The position numbers and the translations under genes are program-made. Under the pieces are notes generated by a model. That model was not told the origin of the DNA and searched no databases. It saw only the letters and a program-made list of their open reading frames with translations. A stretch of 64,000 nucleotides of DNA from Gemmatimonadaceae bacterium (GTDB lineage: Bacteria > Gemmatimonadota > Gemmatimonadetes > Gemmatimonadales > Gemmatimonadaceae). Numbering within the stretch: the first letter of the stretch is position 1; the number at the start of each line of letters is the position of its first letter. Where the stretch lies: the NCBI GenBank assembly GCA_016720905.1, contig JADKJT010000013.1:50272-114271 (forward strand), read 5' to 3'. This document shows, piece by piece, positions 56,655 to 64,000 of this stretch.

Positions 56655-57060
56655 ATGAGCAACGATGCCACGTTTCAAACGGTGCTGACCTTCCAGGTGG
56701 CCCAGTCGCTCGGATCGACATTGGTTTTGCTGCTGAACCAGCGGCGTGGCCCTACGCCGCTTTTGACCTTCAGGCCTCGATAGATGGATACTCTGCTCCA
56801 GACGCGTGGGTGACGCCAATAGAACAGGCCATCGGCGTCGCCCTGGTCGCAGAATTGGCAACCCTCCGTATCGGGTTGGATCCCGGAGACGCGATGGGTC
56901 TGGACGGGACCACTTTCCAGTTGACACTCGAAGGCGGCTTTAATCAGCACACTATGCAGTGGTGGGGCCGCATCCCGCCCAGTGGGCCGCGCTGGCTCCC
57001 GTAATGCGCCGCCTCATGGACCTGGCCGGACCCCGAGCCACGACCTTTCAGGTTGAATAG
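56655..57060 (+). pseudogene. Small uncharacterised gene, two frameshifts
   Basis: Coherent protein can be followed through three frames: MSNDATFQTVLTFQVAQ (frame at 56655), then VARIDIGFAAEPAAWPYAAF and ALVAELATLRIGLDP, DGTTFQLTLEGGF, HTMQWWGRIP (frame of 56810), then QWAALAPVMRRLMDLAG to the TAG at 57058. Breaks are around 56708-56730 and 56978-56980 (C run). The restored length is ~135 residues. Family not identified, though the WWG-x-P and final helix look conserved in style. Divergent from hsdM across 143 bp. Confidence 0.5.
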
Positions 57061-57208
57061 CCGGCCAAGTCAAGGGTCGGGACAGGCCGTCCGTGACGGG
57101 GCTCACTCGTTGCCATCACGGCCGTTTCCGCACATCTTCCCGATGCGCTCCCATCGGCCCTTCATCCGGACCGACGGCGGCGCCTCACCTGACAGACGGA
57201 GGAGTGTG

Positions 57209-57643
57209 ATGCAGGATTTCCAGCGCCCAGCGACGCGAGTACGCCGCATCCTGGCACCGGCCTTGGCCATCGCCGCGCTAGCACTGACCGCGCAGGCCGC
57301 CGCGGCGTTCGCGTCGGGCAGCAACCAGCCTAAGCCGCAGTTGAACGTGGAAGCCGAGCGCACGCCGCAGGGCGCCAAGCTCACTTTCAAGGGCAAGAAC
57401 TGGGCTCCCAACGCCCGCGTGAAGATCACCGGGACACGGGCACCCGGATCAAACAACGCCCAGGACTTCGGGATGTTCAGCGTCGACAGCGCCGGAAGTC
57501 TCAGCGGCCGCAAGATTGCCGCCTGCAGTACGCCCCGCGCGGAAGATGGGCAGAATGAATCGGTGACCTTCACCGCCACGGACTCCGCGACGGCCGTCAA
57601 GGCGACGGCGCGAGTGGAAGGTGGTGCCTGGGTCTGCATGTAA
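57209..57643 (+). CDS. Small secreted protein of unknown function
   Basis: 144 residues from ATG 57209 with GGAGGAG at 57198-57204. Signal peptide LAIAALALTAQAAAAFA. The mature ~110 residues are beta-rich with two Cys (IAACSTP, AWVCM), one near the C-terminus, likely a disulfide. It may be an Ig-like fold (KLTFKGKNWAPNARVKITG, fragment). No family recognised. The next gene starts 13 bp after it. Confidence 0.75.
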   Translation: MQDFQRPATRVRRILAPALAIAALALTAQAAAAFASGSNQPKPQLNVEAERTPQGAKLTFKGKNWAPNARVKITGTRAPGSNNAQDFGMFSVDSAGSLSGRKIAACSTPRAEDGQNESVTFTATDSATAVKATARVEGGAWVCM

Positions 57644-57656
57644 GCGTCATTCGGGC

Positions 57657-58874
57657 ATGCTTGTCGTTTTCGTAGCCCCGTTGTTCTCGCCGGCCGCCTC
57701 ACAGATGATCGAGGCGGCCGCGTCGTTGTCTGGCGTCCGCACGGTGGTGATCTCTCAGGAGCCGTTGGACCGGCTGGCCTCGCACATCGCGCAGCGACTG
57801 CACGGACACTGGCGCATCGACAACGTGCTGGATGTCGCACAGCTCGAGTTTGCCGTGCAAGCGCTTTCCCGTCTGCACGGGCCGGTTGACCGCTGTTTCG
57901 GGCCGCTCGAACAGCTGCAGGTGCCGTTGGCCATCGTGCGCGAGCGACTGGGTGTTCAAGGGCTTTCCAGCAACGCCGCTGGCAATTTTCGCGACAAGGC
58001 CCGCATGAAGGACGCCCTGCGCGCGGCGGGGGTTCCGGTGGCCCGGCATTGCCTGGTCGGTACGCGGGCCGACGCCGACGCGTTCGTGCGCGAAGTCGGG
58101 TTCCCGATTGTCGTGAAGCCGCCGGCTGGTGCCGGCGCCCTCGCCACGCATCGGTTTGATGACATGGCGGCACTGAACACCTTTCTCACCGCTCATCCGC
58201 CGTCGTCGCGGGATCCCATGCTGGCCGAAGAGTTCCTGCGCGGCACCGAGCATTCGCTCGAAACGGTATCCATCAACGGCGTGCCCGTCTGGCACTCGCT
58301 CACGCACTATCAGCCAACGCCGCTCACGGTGCTTGAGAATGCGTGGATCCAGTGGTGTGTGCTCTTGCCGCGCGAGATCGATGTCCCGGCCTATGACGAC
58401 ATCCGGGCGGTTGGCGCGCGCGCGCTGACCGCGCTCGGCATGGGTACGGGTGTGTCGCACTGCGAGTGGTTTCGCCGCCCGGATGGCAGTGTCGCCATCA
58501 GCGAGATTGCCGCGCGCCCGCCTGGGGCGCATATCACATCGATGATGTCACGCGCCAACGACGTGGATTTCATCGAGGCCTGGATTCGCCTGATGGTGTA
58601 CGGGACGTTTGATGTGCCGCAGCGGAAGTATGCCGTCGGCACGGTGTATCTCCGGGGGCAGGGCACCGGCCGCGTGGTCGATATCCAGGGGCTCGACGTG
58701 GTGCAGCGCGAATTCGGATCGCTCATCTGTGACGTGCGACTGCCCGAACACGGGCAGTCACCCACCGGCAGCTATGAAGGCGAAGGCTACATTATCGTCA
58801 GACACCCTGAGACTCGCGTCGTGGAGCACGCGCTGCGTCGCGTGGCCGCCACCGTCCGCGTTCAACTCGCTTAA
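57657..58874 (+). CDS. ATP-grasp ligase-like enzyme (first of tandem pair)
   Basis: 405 residues from ATG 57657. Central ATP-grasp fold: RDKARMKDALRAAGVPVARH, FPIVVKPPAGAGALAT (ATP lysine), SEIAARPPGAHIT (Mg ligands). Such enzymes couple a carboxylate to an amine or thiol through an acyl phosphate. Substrate unknown. Similar in layout to the next gene, so probably a duplicate with a different substrate. Separated from it by 13 bp. Confidence 0.85.
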   Translation: MLVVFVAPLFSPAASQMIEAAASLSGVRTVVISQEPLDRLASHIAQRLHGHWRIDNVLDVAQLEFAVQALSRLHGPVDRCFGPLEQLQVPLAIVRERLGVQGLSSNAAGNFRDKARMKDALRAAGVPVARHCLVGTRADADAFVREVGFPIVVKPPAGAGALATHRFDDMAALNTFLTAHPPSSRDPMLAEEFLRGTEHSLETVSINGVPVWHSLTHYQPTPLTVLENAWIQWCVLLPREIDVPAYDDIRAVGARALTALGMGTGVSHCEWFRRPDGSVAISEIAARPPGAHITSMMSRANDVDFIEAWIRLMVYGTFDVPQRKYAVGTVYLRGQGTGRVVDIQGLDVVQREFGSLICDVRLPEHGQSPTGSYEGEGYIIVRHPETRVVEHALRRVAATVRVQLA

Positions 58875-58887
58875 CCAGAATCGAGCC

Positions 58888-60114
58888 ATGTCGCAAACCG
58901 TTCTCATGCTGACCCCCGGATATCCGGGCGAGATGCCGCTGTTCACCCGCGGCCTCTCGATGCAAGGTGCCTCCGTACTGGGCGTGGCGAATGGCCCGGC
59001 GCACGAACTGCCCGACATGGCGAGGCGTCACCTGTCAGGGTACCTCCAGGTCACCGACCTGTTCACGAATCCGGCGTCGGCCATCGAGACGATTCGCCGC
59101 TGGCTGGCCGGACAAGAAATCGATCGCGTGTGCTGCCTGTGGGAGCCAAATATTGAACTGGCGGCGCAGATCCGCGAGGCGCTTGGCGTGCCGGGGCAGT
59201 CGTACGAACAGGCGCAGCGTTTCCGCAACAAGGACCTCATGAAGCAGGCGTTGCTGGCTGGCGGCGTGCGGGTGCCGCGCGCCGAAACGGCTACCACCGC
59301 GAAGGACGTGTGGGCGGCAGCGGAGATCATCGGCTATCCGCTGATCATCAAGCCCATTGCCGGTGCCGGGTCGATGGACACGTTTCGCTGCGATGACGTG
59401 GCGGCGCTCACGAGTGCGCTGGCACAGCTGGGACATATCGCGGAAGTCAGTGTGGAGGAATTCGTGGACGGCGAGGAGTTCACGTTCGACACCATCTGCG
59501 CGCGCGGTCGCATGAAATACTTCCACATTGGCTATTATCGCCCGCGTCCGCTGATCGCGCGCACCAATGAGTGGATCAGCCCGCAGACGCTGAGCTATCG
59601 GCACGTCGACGATGCCTGGGTGGCCGGCGGACGCGCGATGGGTGAGAAAGTGCTGGAGGTGCTGGGATACGACACGGGCTTCACGCACATGGAGTGGTAC
59701 CGCAAAGCCGACGGCGAAACGGTCTTCGGGGAAATCGCCGCCCGTCCGCCTGGCGCCCGCACCGTGGACCTGATGAACTACGCGTCGGATGTGGACCTGT
59801 TTGACGGATGGGCCGAAGCCGAGCTCAAAGGCACGTTCTCGCTGGAAATCGAACGCAAGTACAACTGCGCCTGCATCACCAAGCGGGCACACGGGCAGGG
59901 GCGCATCACGCGCATCGAAGGGCTCGAGGCGTTGCAGCGCCGACTGGGCTCGGCCATTTGCACCGTCGACCTGTTGCCGATCGGAAGTCCCCGTCGCGAT
60001 TGGAAGAGCACCCTGCTGTCTGACGGCTACGTGACCCTCCGACATCCCGATTGGCAGACCACCATGGACATGGCGGACCTCGTCGCGACCGACCTGAACC
60101 TGTACGCCAGCTGA
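58888..60114 (+). CDS. ATP-grasp ligase-like enzyme (second of tandem pair)
   Basis: 408 residues from ATG 58888. ATP-grasp core: FRNKDLMKQALLAGGVRVPRA, YPLIIKPIAGAGSMDT, FGEIAARPPGARTVDLM (fragments). The shared order of motifs with the previous gene (RNKD/RDKA, KPxAGAG, EIAARPPGA) shows they are paralogues. Predicted carboxylate-amine ligase; no carrier protein or precursor gene is adjacent except the small secreted protein upstream. Confidence 0.86.
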   Translation: MSQTVLMLTPGYPGEMPLFTRGLSMQGASVLGVANGPAHELPDMARRHLSGYLQVTDLFTNPASAIETIRRWLAGQEIDRVCCLWEPNIELAAQIREALGVPGQSYEQAQRFRNKDLMKQALLAGGVRVPRAETATTAKDVWAAAEIIGYPLIIKPIAGAGSMDTFRCDDVAALTSALAQLGHIAEVSVEEFVDGEEFTFDTICARGRMKYFHIGYYRPRPLIARTNEWISPQTLSYRHVDDAWVAGGRAMGEKVLEVLGYDTGFTHMEWYRKADGETVFGEIAARPPGARTVDLMNYASDVDLFDGWAEAELKGTFSLEIERKYNCACITKRAHGQGRITRIEGLEALQRRLGSAICTVDLLPIGSPRRDWKSTLLSDGYVTLRHPDWQTTMDMADLVATDLNLYAS

Positions 60115-60331
60115 CCGCAGGGGATTGGCGCCCCGACGCCGAGGCGAACCGGTGTCGGGATGTGGCGTCAAAGCCCCACTGGCAGTGGACCGGAGTCCAC
60201 GATTCCTGGGTGCGACACCACGTGTGAGAAGGCAATTCCCCGAGGAGCAGGCGGCACGCGCCTTGCCATTTCTCCTTGTGGATGCGCCCGCGCTTCGGCG
60301 AGCCACCTCCACGTCAGTGCCGGATCCAGCC

Positions 60332-60808
60332 ATGTCCAGAATCCTCGAAGAGCCGCCGGTCGATCCAGTCCGCAGCTTCTTCTCGCAGCAATGTGTGCTG
60401 CTCACGGGTATCGCATCTGGCGTGGTCGAGCCGTTCGCCGGTGAGCCATCTGTGTCGTCCACGTTTCAAATGGGTCGACGCGACGGCTATCACGTGGTGG
60501 TGGCGCATTTGGCCTCCAGCCGGTCTCTACGGGAAGCCGCCGACAAGTGTTTGGCCTTTGGACGCGGTGTCGACGAGCGAGCCGAGGCGCACCCGTACGG
60601 TCCCGATTGGTGTCACGGATTCGCCCAGGCGACGATGGACGCGGCGCACGACATTGCGATGTACGCGGCCACGGAAACGCTCCCACCGGTGGACAAGGCG
60701 CGCCTCAGGGCCGCACGCACGGCCGCGCGCCACCTCTCTCCCTTACCTGGACTCTGGCCGTCGCGCCCGGCCAAGCAGGAGCCGCCCCGCAGCCATCACG
60801 AATGGTAA
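60332..60808 (+). CDS. Hypothetical protein
   Basis: 158 residues from ATG 60332 (MSRILEEPPVDPVRSFF); the frame stays open back to 60125, but that part looks non-coding. No family recognised. Contains GVDERAEAHPYGPDWCHGFA and DKARLRAARTAARHL (fragments) and a Pro/Ser-rich end. Support is only an open frame in a region that would otherwise be an 800-bp gap. The 217 bp before it show nothing identifiable. Confidence 0.4.
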   Translation: MSRILEEPPVDPVRSFFSQQCVLLTGIASGVVEPFAGEPSVSSTFQMGRRDGYHVVVAHLASSRSLREAADKCLAFGRGVDERAEAHPYGPDWCHGFAQATMDAAHDIAMYAATETLPPVDKARLRAARTAARHLSPLPGLWPSRPAKQEPPRSHHEW

Positions 60809-60857
60809 GACCGCCAGCGCAGTAGGCGCGGCGGACCGCTTGCCGGGTATGTCGCAG

Positions 60858-60885
60858 ACGGTACGCCACCCACGGTACGCCACCG
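60858..60885 (+). repeat. Two tandem 14-bp units upstream of pyrR
   Basis: ACGGTACGCCACC is repeated exactly at 60858-60870 and 60872-60884 (period 14). It overlaps the place of the -35 element for the TATATT at 60899, so it may be an activator or repressor site. Confidence 0.6.
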
Positions 60886-60898
60886 ACGGGGCGACCGG

Positions 60899-60904
60899 TA
60901 TATT
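60899..60904 (+). promoter_or_regulatory. Candidate -10 element of a leaderless pyr promoter
   Basis: TATATT at 60899-60904 lies only 8 bp before the pyrR ATG (60913). Transcription would start at or one or two bases before the start codon, and no Shine-Dalgarno is present. No good -35 hexamer exists 17 bp upstream; the tandem repeat is there instead. Confidence 0.45.
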
Positions 60905-60912
60905 GTCCGGTC

Positions 60913-61461
60913 ATGTCCAAGAAGCCCTCAACTGTGCTCGACGCGCGTGCGCTTGACCGAACGCTTCGTCGAATGGCCGACCAGATTCTCGAACTCAACG
61001 CGGGCACCGAGGGATTGATCCTCATCGGCATCCAGCGTCGGGGCGTGCAACTCGCGGAACGGCTGGGCCGCATCATCGAAGAGCGTGAAGGGGTCACCGT
61101 GCCGCGGGGCGCGCTGGATATCACGCTGTACCGCGATGACCTGCAAACGGTCGGGCCACGCCCGGTCGTCGGCGCCACCCATCTGCCGTGGACGCTTGAC
61201 GCGCAGAACGTGGTGATTGTCGACGACGTGCTGTACACCGGCCGAACCGTGCGCGCGGCCCTCGACGAACTCGCCGACTTCGGACGTCCGGCACGCATCG
61301 CGCTGGCAGTCCTGATCGATCGCGGCGGGCGTGAATTGCCGATTCATGCCGACATCGTCGGTCGCACGATCACGGTGGCCAGTGGTGAACGGGTTGATGT
61401 GTTCGTGGCCGAGCTGGATGGCCATGACGACGTGGTGATCGCCTCCCGCGATGAGGACTGA
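60913..61461 (+). CDS. pyrR: PyrR bifunctional regulator/uracil phosphoribosyltransferase
   Basis: 182 residues, ATG 60913. PRPP motif VVIVDDVLYTGRTVRA and the PyrR-type start VLDARALDRTLRRMADQI (fragments), ITLYRDDL. In Gram-positives it binds pyr mRNA to attenuate transcription. No PyrR-type attenuator leader is visible here because the gene seems leaderless, so it may act otherwise. Followed by pyrB after 3 bp. Confidence 0.93.
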   Translation: MSKKPSTVLDARALDRTLRRMADQILELNAGTEGLILIGIQRRGVQLAERLGRIIEEREGVTVPRGALDITLYRDDLQTVGPRPVVGATHLPWTLDAQNVVIVDDVLYTGRTVRAALDELADFGRPARIALAVLIDRGGRELPIHADIVGRTITVASGERVDVFVAELDGHDDVVIASRDED

Positions 61462-61464
61462 GCC

Positions 61465-62424
61465 GTGATCGGTCCCCTGGGCAAGGATTTGCTGGGACTC
61501 GCGCCCCTGTCCGCGGAGCAGATTCGCCTCGTGCTCGATACGGCGGTGCCATTCCGCGAGATTTCGGAGCGACAGATCAAGAAGGTGCCGACGTTGCGCG
61601 GCATGACCATCGTCAATTTGTTCTTCGAAGCATCCACCCGCACGCGCATTTCATTCGAGTTCGCGGAAAAGCGGTTGAGCGCCGACACGGTGAATGTGGC
61701 CGTGGCCGGTTCCAGTGTGTCGAAGGGGGAGACGCTGGTGGATACGGCGCGCAATCTCGAGGCGATGAAGATTGACATGGTGGTCATTCGCCATCCCGCG
61801 TCGGGTGCCGCGCAGTTTCTGGCCGAGCGCATCGAGTCGAATGTCATCAACGCGGGCGACGGGACCAACGAACATCCGACGCAGGGACTGCTGGATCTGC
61901 TCACACTGCGCGACCGCTTTGGCGATCTGACGGGTCGCCGCATCTGCATTGTGGGCGATGTGCTGCATTCGCGGGTCGCGCGCTCGAATATCTGGGGTCT
62001 CACCAAACTCGGCGCCGAGGTGGCGGTGTGCGGCCCGCGCTCGCTCCTGCCCAATGCCATCGGCGAGATGGGCGTGACCGTGTTTGATCGGGTCGAGGCG
62101 GCCATCGAGTGGGCGGACGCGCTCAACGTATTGCGGCTCCAGCTCGAGCGCATGGAAGCCGGGTACATCCCGTCGCTGCGTGAGTACAATCGGGTGTTCG
62201 GCATCACGCGCGCGCGCCTGGAACGGGCACCACGTGACTTGTGCATCCTGCATCCCGGCCCGATGAATCGCGGGGTGGAAATCGACAGTGATGTCGCCGA
62301 CGGCCCGCATTCGGTCATTCTCCACCAGGTCACCAACGGCGTCGCCGTGCGGATGGCCGTGCTGTATCTCCTCGCCGGCGGCAAGCCGGAACTCGCTGAA
62401 GCCGCCAAGAAGGGAGCAAGCTGA
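61465..62424 (+). CDS. pyrB: Aspartate carbamoyltransferase catalytic subunit
   Basis: 319 residues, GTG 61465. Carbamoyl-phosphate site FEASTRTRISFE, HPTQGLLDL, and the aspartate-side HPGPMNRGVEI. Makes carbamoyl aspartate. Organised as pyrR-pyrB-pyrC, like the type in which PyrB and PyrC form a complex without PyrI. Stop overlaps pyrC. Confidence 0.95.
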   Translation: MIGPLGKDLLGLAPLSAEQIRLVLDTAVPFREISERQIKKVPTLRGMTIVNLFFEASTRTRISFEFAEKRLSADTVNVAVAGSSVSKGETLVDTARNLEAMKIDMVVIRHPASGAAQFLAERIESNVINAGDGTNEHPTQGLLDLLTLRDRFGDLTGRRICIVGDVLHSRVARSNIWGLTKLGAEVAVCGPRSLLPNAIGEMGVTVFDRVEAAIEWADALNVLRLQLERMEAGYIPSLREYNRVFGITRARLERAPRDLCILHPGPMNRGVEIDSDVADGPHSVILHQVTNGVAVRMAVLYLLAGGKPELAEAAKKGAS

Positions 62425-63725
62425 TGTCGCGTGATGTGCAGAGAGACGTGCTGTTGAAAGGTGGTCGCATCGTCGATCCGTCCCAGGGAATGGATACGGT
62501 GGGCGACGTGTTGCTGCGTGGCGGCCTGGTGGAGTCGTGCGGCGCCGTGGTGGCCGCACCGGATGGTGCGGACGTGATTGACTGCGCGGGGTTGATCGTG
62601 TCGCCCGGATTCATCGACGTGCACGTGCACCTGCGCGAACCGGGCCGTGAGGACGTCGAAACCGTGGCGACGGGCGCGCACGCGGCGGTGGCCGGCGGAT
62701 TCACCGGGCTCTGCGCCATGCCCAACACGAAACCCGTCACCGACAATCAGGCAACGGTGGGCTTCGTCAAGCGGCGAGGGGAAGACGCCGGGTATGCGCG
62801 GGTCTACCCGTACGGCGCGATCAGTGTCTCGCAGAAAGGCGACACGTTGGCCGAGATGGGCGAGATGGTGGCGGCCGGGGCGGTGGCCTTCACCGACGAC
62901 GGCAGGCCCGTGGAAAGCGCGCACATGATGCGCACGGCCCTGGAGTATGCCCGCGCGTTCAACGTGCCGGTGGCGGAACATTGCGAAGACATGTCGCTGG
63001 CGCGCGGCGGGGCGATGAACGAGGGCGTCGTGTCGGCGCGCCTGGGTTTGAAGGGCATCCCCGCTGAAGCCGAAGAGATCTACGTGATTCGCGACATTCT
63101 GCTGGCGCGGCGCACCGGCGGACACATCCACCTGTGCCACCTCAGCACGAAGGGGTCGGTGGAACTGGTACGGTGGGGCAAGGAGCGTGGCATCAACGTG
63201 ACCGCCGAGGTCTGCTCGCATCACATCTCGCTGACGGAAGACGCGGTCGAAGGCTACAACACCAATGCCAAGATGAACCCGCCGCTGCGCACGGCGGTGG
63301 ACGTGCAGGCCCTCCAGCAGGGACTCGCCGACGGCACCATCGATTTGCTGGTGACGGATCACGCGCCGCATCACTACGATGAAAAGGAACGCGAATTCGC
63401 CGATGCGCCGAACGGTATTGTCGGTCTCGAGACCGCCCTCGGCGTGAACTGCACGTATCTGCTGCATCGCGGCGTGCTGTCGTTGGCGCAGATGATCGAT
63501 GCCATGAGCTGCAAGCCCGCCCGCGTCTTCCACTTGCCCGGCGGATCGCTGGCTCGTGGCCAGGTGGGCGACGTGACCATCTTCGATCCGTCCCGCGCCT
63601 GGACGGTCGACGCCTCGCGCTTCAAGTCGAAAGGACGCAATACGCCGTATGGCGGTCATGCGCTCACGGGACAGGCGCGTATCACCCTCGTCGGTGGCCG
63701 CGTCGTCTATCGCGCCACGGACTGA
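62424..63725 (+). CDS. pyrC: Dihydroorotase (class I)
   Basis: 433 residues, ATG 62424. Zinc motif GFIDVHVHLREPG, then CAMPNTKPVTD, HLCHLSTKGSVELV and TDHAPHHYDEK. Closes carbamoyl aspartate to dihydroorotate. The catalytic His residues are complete, so it is active in its own right. Confidence 0.95.
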   Translation: MSRDVQRDVLLKGGRIVDPSQGMDTVGDVLLRGGLVESCGAVVAAPDGADVIDCAGLIVSPGFIDVHVHLREPGREDVETVATGAHAAVAGGFTGLCAMPNTKPVTDNQATVGFVKRRGEDAGYARVYPYGAISVSQKGDTLAEMGEMVAAGAVAFTDDGRPVESAHMMRTALEYARAFNVPVAEHCEDMSLARGGAMNEGVVSARLGLKGIPAEAEEIYVIRDILLARRTGGHIHLCHLSTKGSVELVRWGKERGINVTAEVCSHHISLTEDAVEGYNTNAKMNPPLRTAVDVQALQQGLADGTIDLLVTDHAPHHYDEKEREFADAPNGIVGLETALGVNCTYLLHRGVLSLAQMIDAMSCKPARVFHLPGGSLARGQVGDVTIFDPSRAWTVDASRFKSKGRNTPYGGHALTGQARITLVGGRVVYRATD

Positions 63726-63750
63726 ACCAGCTCCGGCGGATCGTGCCTCG

Positions 63751-64000
63751 GTGACCCCGTTACTCCGCGAACCCGTTCGCGACACTGAGGTCGCGGAACA
63801 GGCTGCCGCGCTGGCCGCCTGCAGTCGTCGACTGCACGCGCGGGGCCTGCTGGCTGGTGCGGAAGGGAATTGCTCGGTGCGGCTACGAGACGGTACGCTG
63901 CTCGTCACCCCGTCCGGAGCGGACAAGGCCTCGCTCACGGCGCCGCAGGTGCTTCGGCGACACGCCGACGGCACCGAAGTATCACAACGGCGGCACCGCC
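63751..64000 (+). CDS. Class II aldolase/adducin-family protein, 3' truncated by window end
   Basis: Open from GTG 63751 to the edge. Residues ~15-65 match the family start: LAACSRRLHARGLLAGAEGN, RDGTLLVTPSGADKASL (fragments). Family members are metal-dependent aldolases or dehydratases for phosphorylated sugars (fuculose-, ribulose-, methylthioribulose-phosphate). The Zn His residues lie beyond the window. The last ~15 residues (RRHADGTEVSQRRHR) look less typical and may include an indel. Confidence 0.7.
   Translation, partial: MTPLLREPVRDTEVAEQAAALAACSRRLHARGLLAGAEGNCSVRLRDGTLLVTPSGADKASLTAPQVLRRHADGTEVSQRRHR

Noticed and set aside
56675..56950. 91-residue minus-strand frame near hsdM
   Set aside because: Overlaps the better supported plus-strand gene remnant; no start context or motif.
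47417..57100. Integration site duplication of the tRNA-Ser(GGA) 3' end at the right edge of the island
   Set aside because: Only an 8-base match (CGCCTCAT near 57008) was found, no longer copy, and there is no integrase gene, so attachment sites cannot be claimed.
59035..60462. 475-residue minus-strand frame opposite the second ATP-grasp gene
   Set aside because: Antisense to a gene with clear ATP-grasp motifs; no features of its own.
61344..63974. 876-residue open frame on the minus strand opposite pyrB-pyrC
   Set aside because: It is antisense to two clear housekeeping genes; its translation is Arg/His-rich without motifs. Long shadow frames are normal at this GC content.

Overview
The window is high-GC DNA from a free-living Gram-negative bacterium. 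The combination of a SusC/SusD pair, barrel-less TonB-plug proteins, zf-HC2 anti-sigma control, BIG2/CHRD lipoproteins, a T9SS-like 'QNYPNPFNP' tail and a mannose-family PTS in a high-GC genome fits Gemmatimonadota (inference from gene content only; no rRNA is present).

Layout. 1-9.4 kb: a plug-domain protein, a visibly decayed susD-susC pair, an exported M1 aminopeptidase coupled to a class III aminotransferase. 9.5-20.2 kb: an ECF sigma/anti-sigma pair followed by an outer-membrane porin-like protein, a cupredoxin, a membrane sensor fused to a Ser/Thr kinase, a four-helix His-rich membrane protein, a BIG2-cupredoxin-CHRD lipoprotein and an exported protein with two Rieske domains. I read this as a candidate envelope electron-transfer module and rate it one of the two best leads. 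20.2-39.3 kb: one long co-directional, mostly overlapping gene train (argS, sugar kinase, purM, rib genes, nusB, glycosyltransferase, hpf, hprK, mannose-type PTS, ptsH, ptsI, metK, bifunctional nuclease). 39.3-42.4 kb: cobalamin riboswitch plus btuFCD-type transporter. 42.4-47.5 kb: recO, a small secreted sorting-signal-like protein, clpB, tadA and two tRNA-Ser genes. 47.5-57.1 kb: a defence-type island (Panacea-type antitoxin with a putative toxin, broken higA, Ser/Thr kinase with a HEPN-motif partner, type I restriction-modification). The kinase/HEPN pair is the other best lead. 57.2-64 kb: a secreted protein, two tandem ATP-grasp ligases, a small unknown gene and the pyrR-pyrB-pyrC operon, ending in a truncated class II aldolase gene.

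A general caution: about fourteen frame disruptions can be read directly (susC, susD, cupredoxin, sensor kinase, ptsI, btuD, higA, island kinase, hsdR four times, a small gene at 56.7 kb twice). Several lie in short homopolymers and come in compensating pairs, which is typical of residual assembly indels; others (a 19-bp duplication, a 2-bp loss in a catalytic motif, an amber codon, a missing C-terminus) look more like real mutations. Disrupted genes are typed as pseudogenes here, but single-base cases may be intact in the organism. No stretch longer than 300 bases is left unexplained; the longest non-coding ones are the riboswitch leader (39327-39620) and the spacers at 47504-47756 and 43232-43475.
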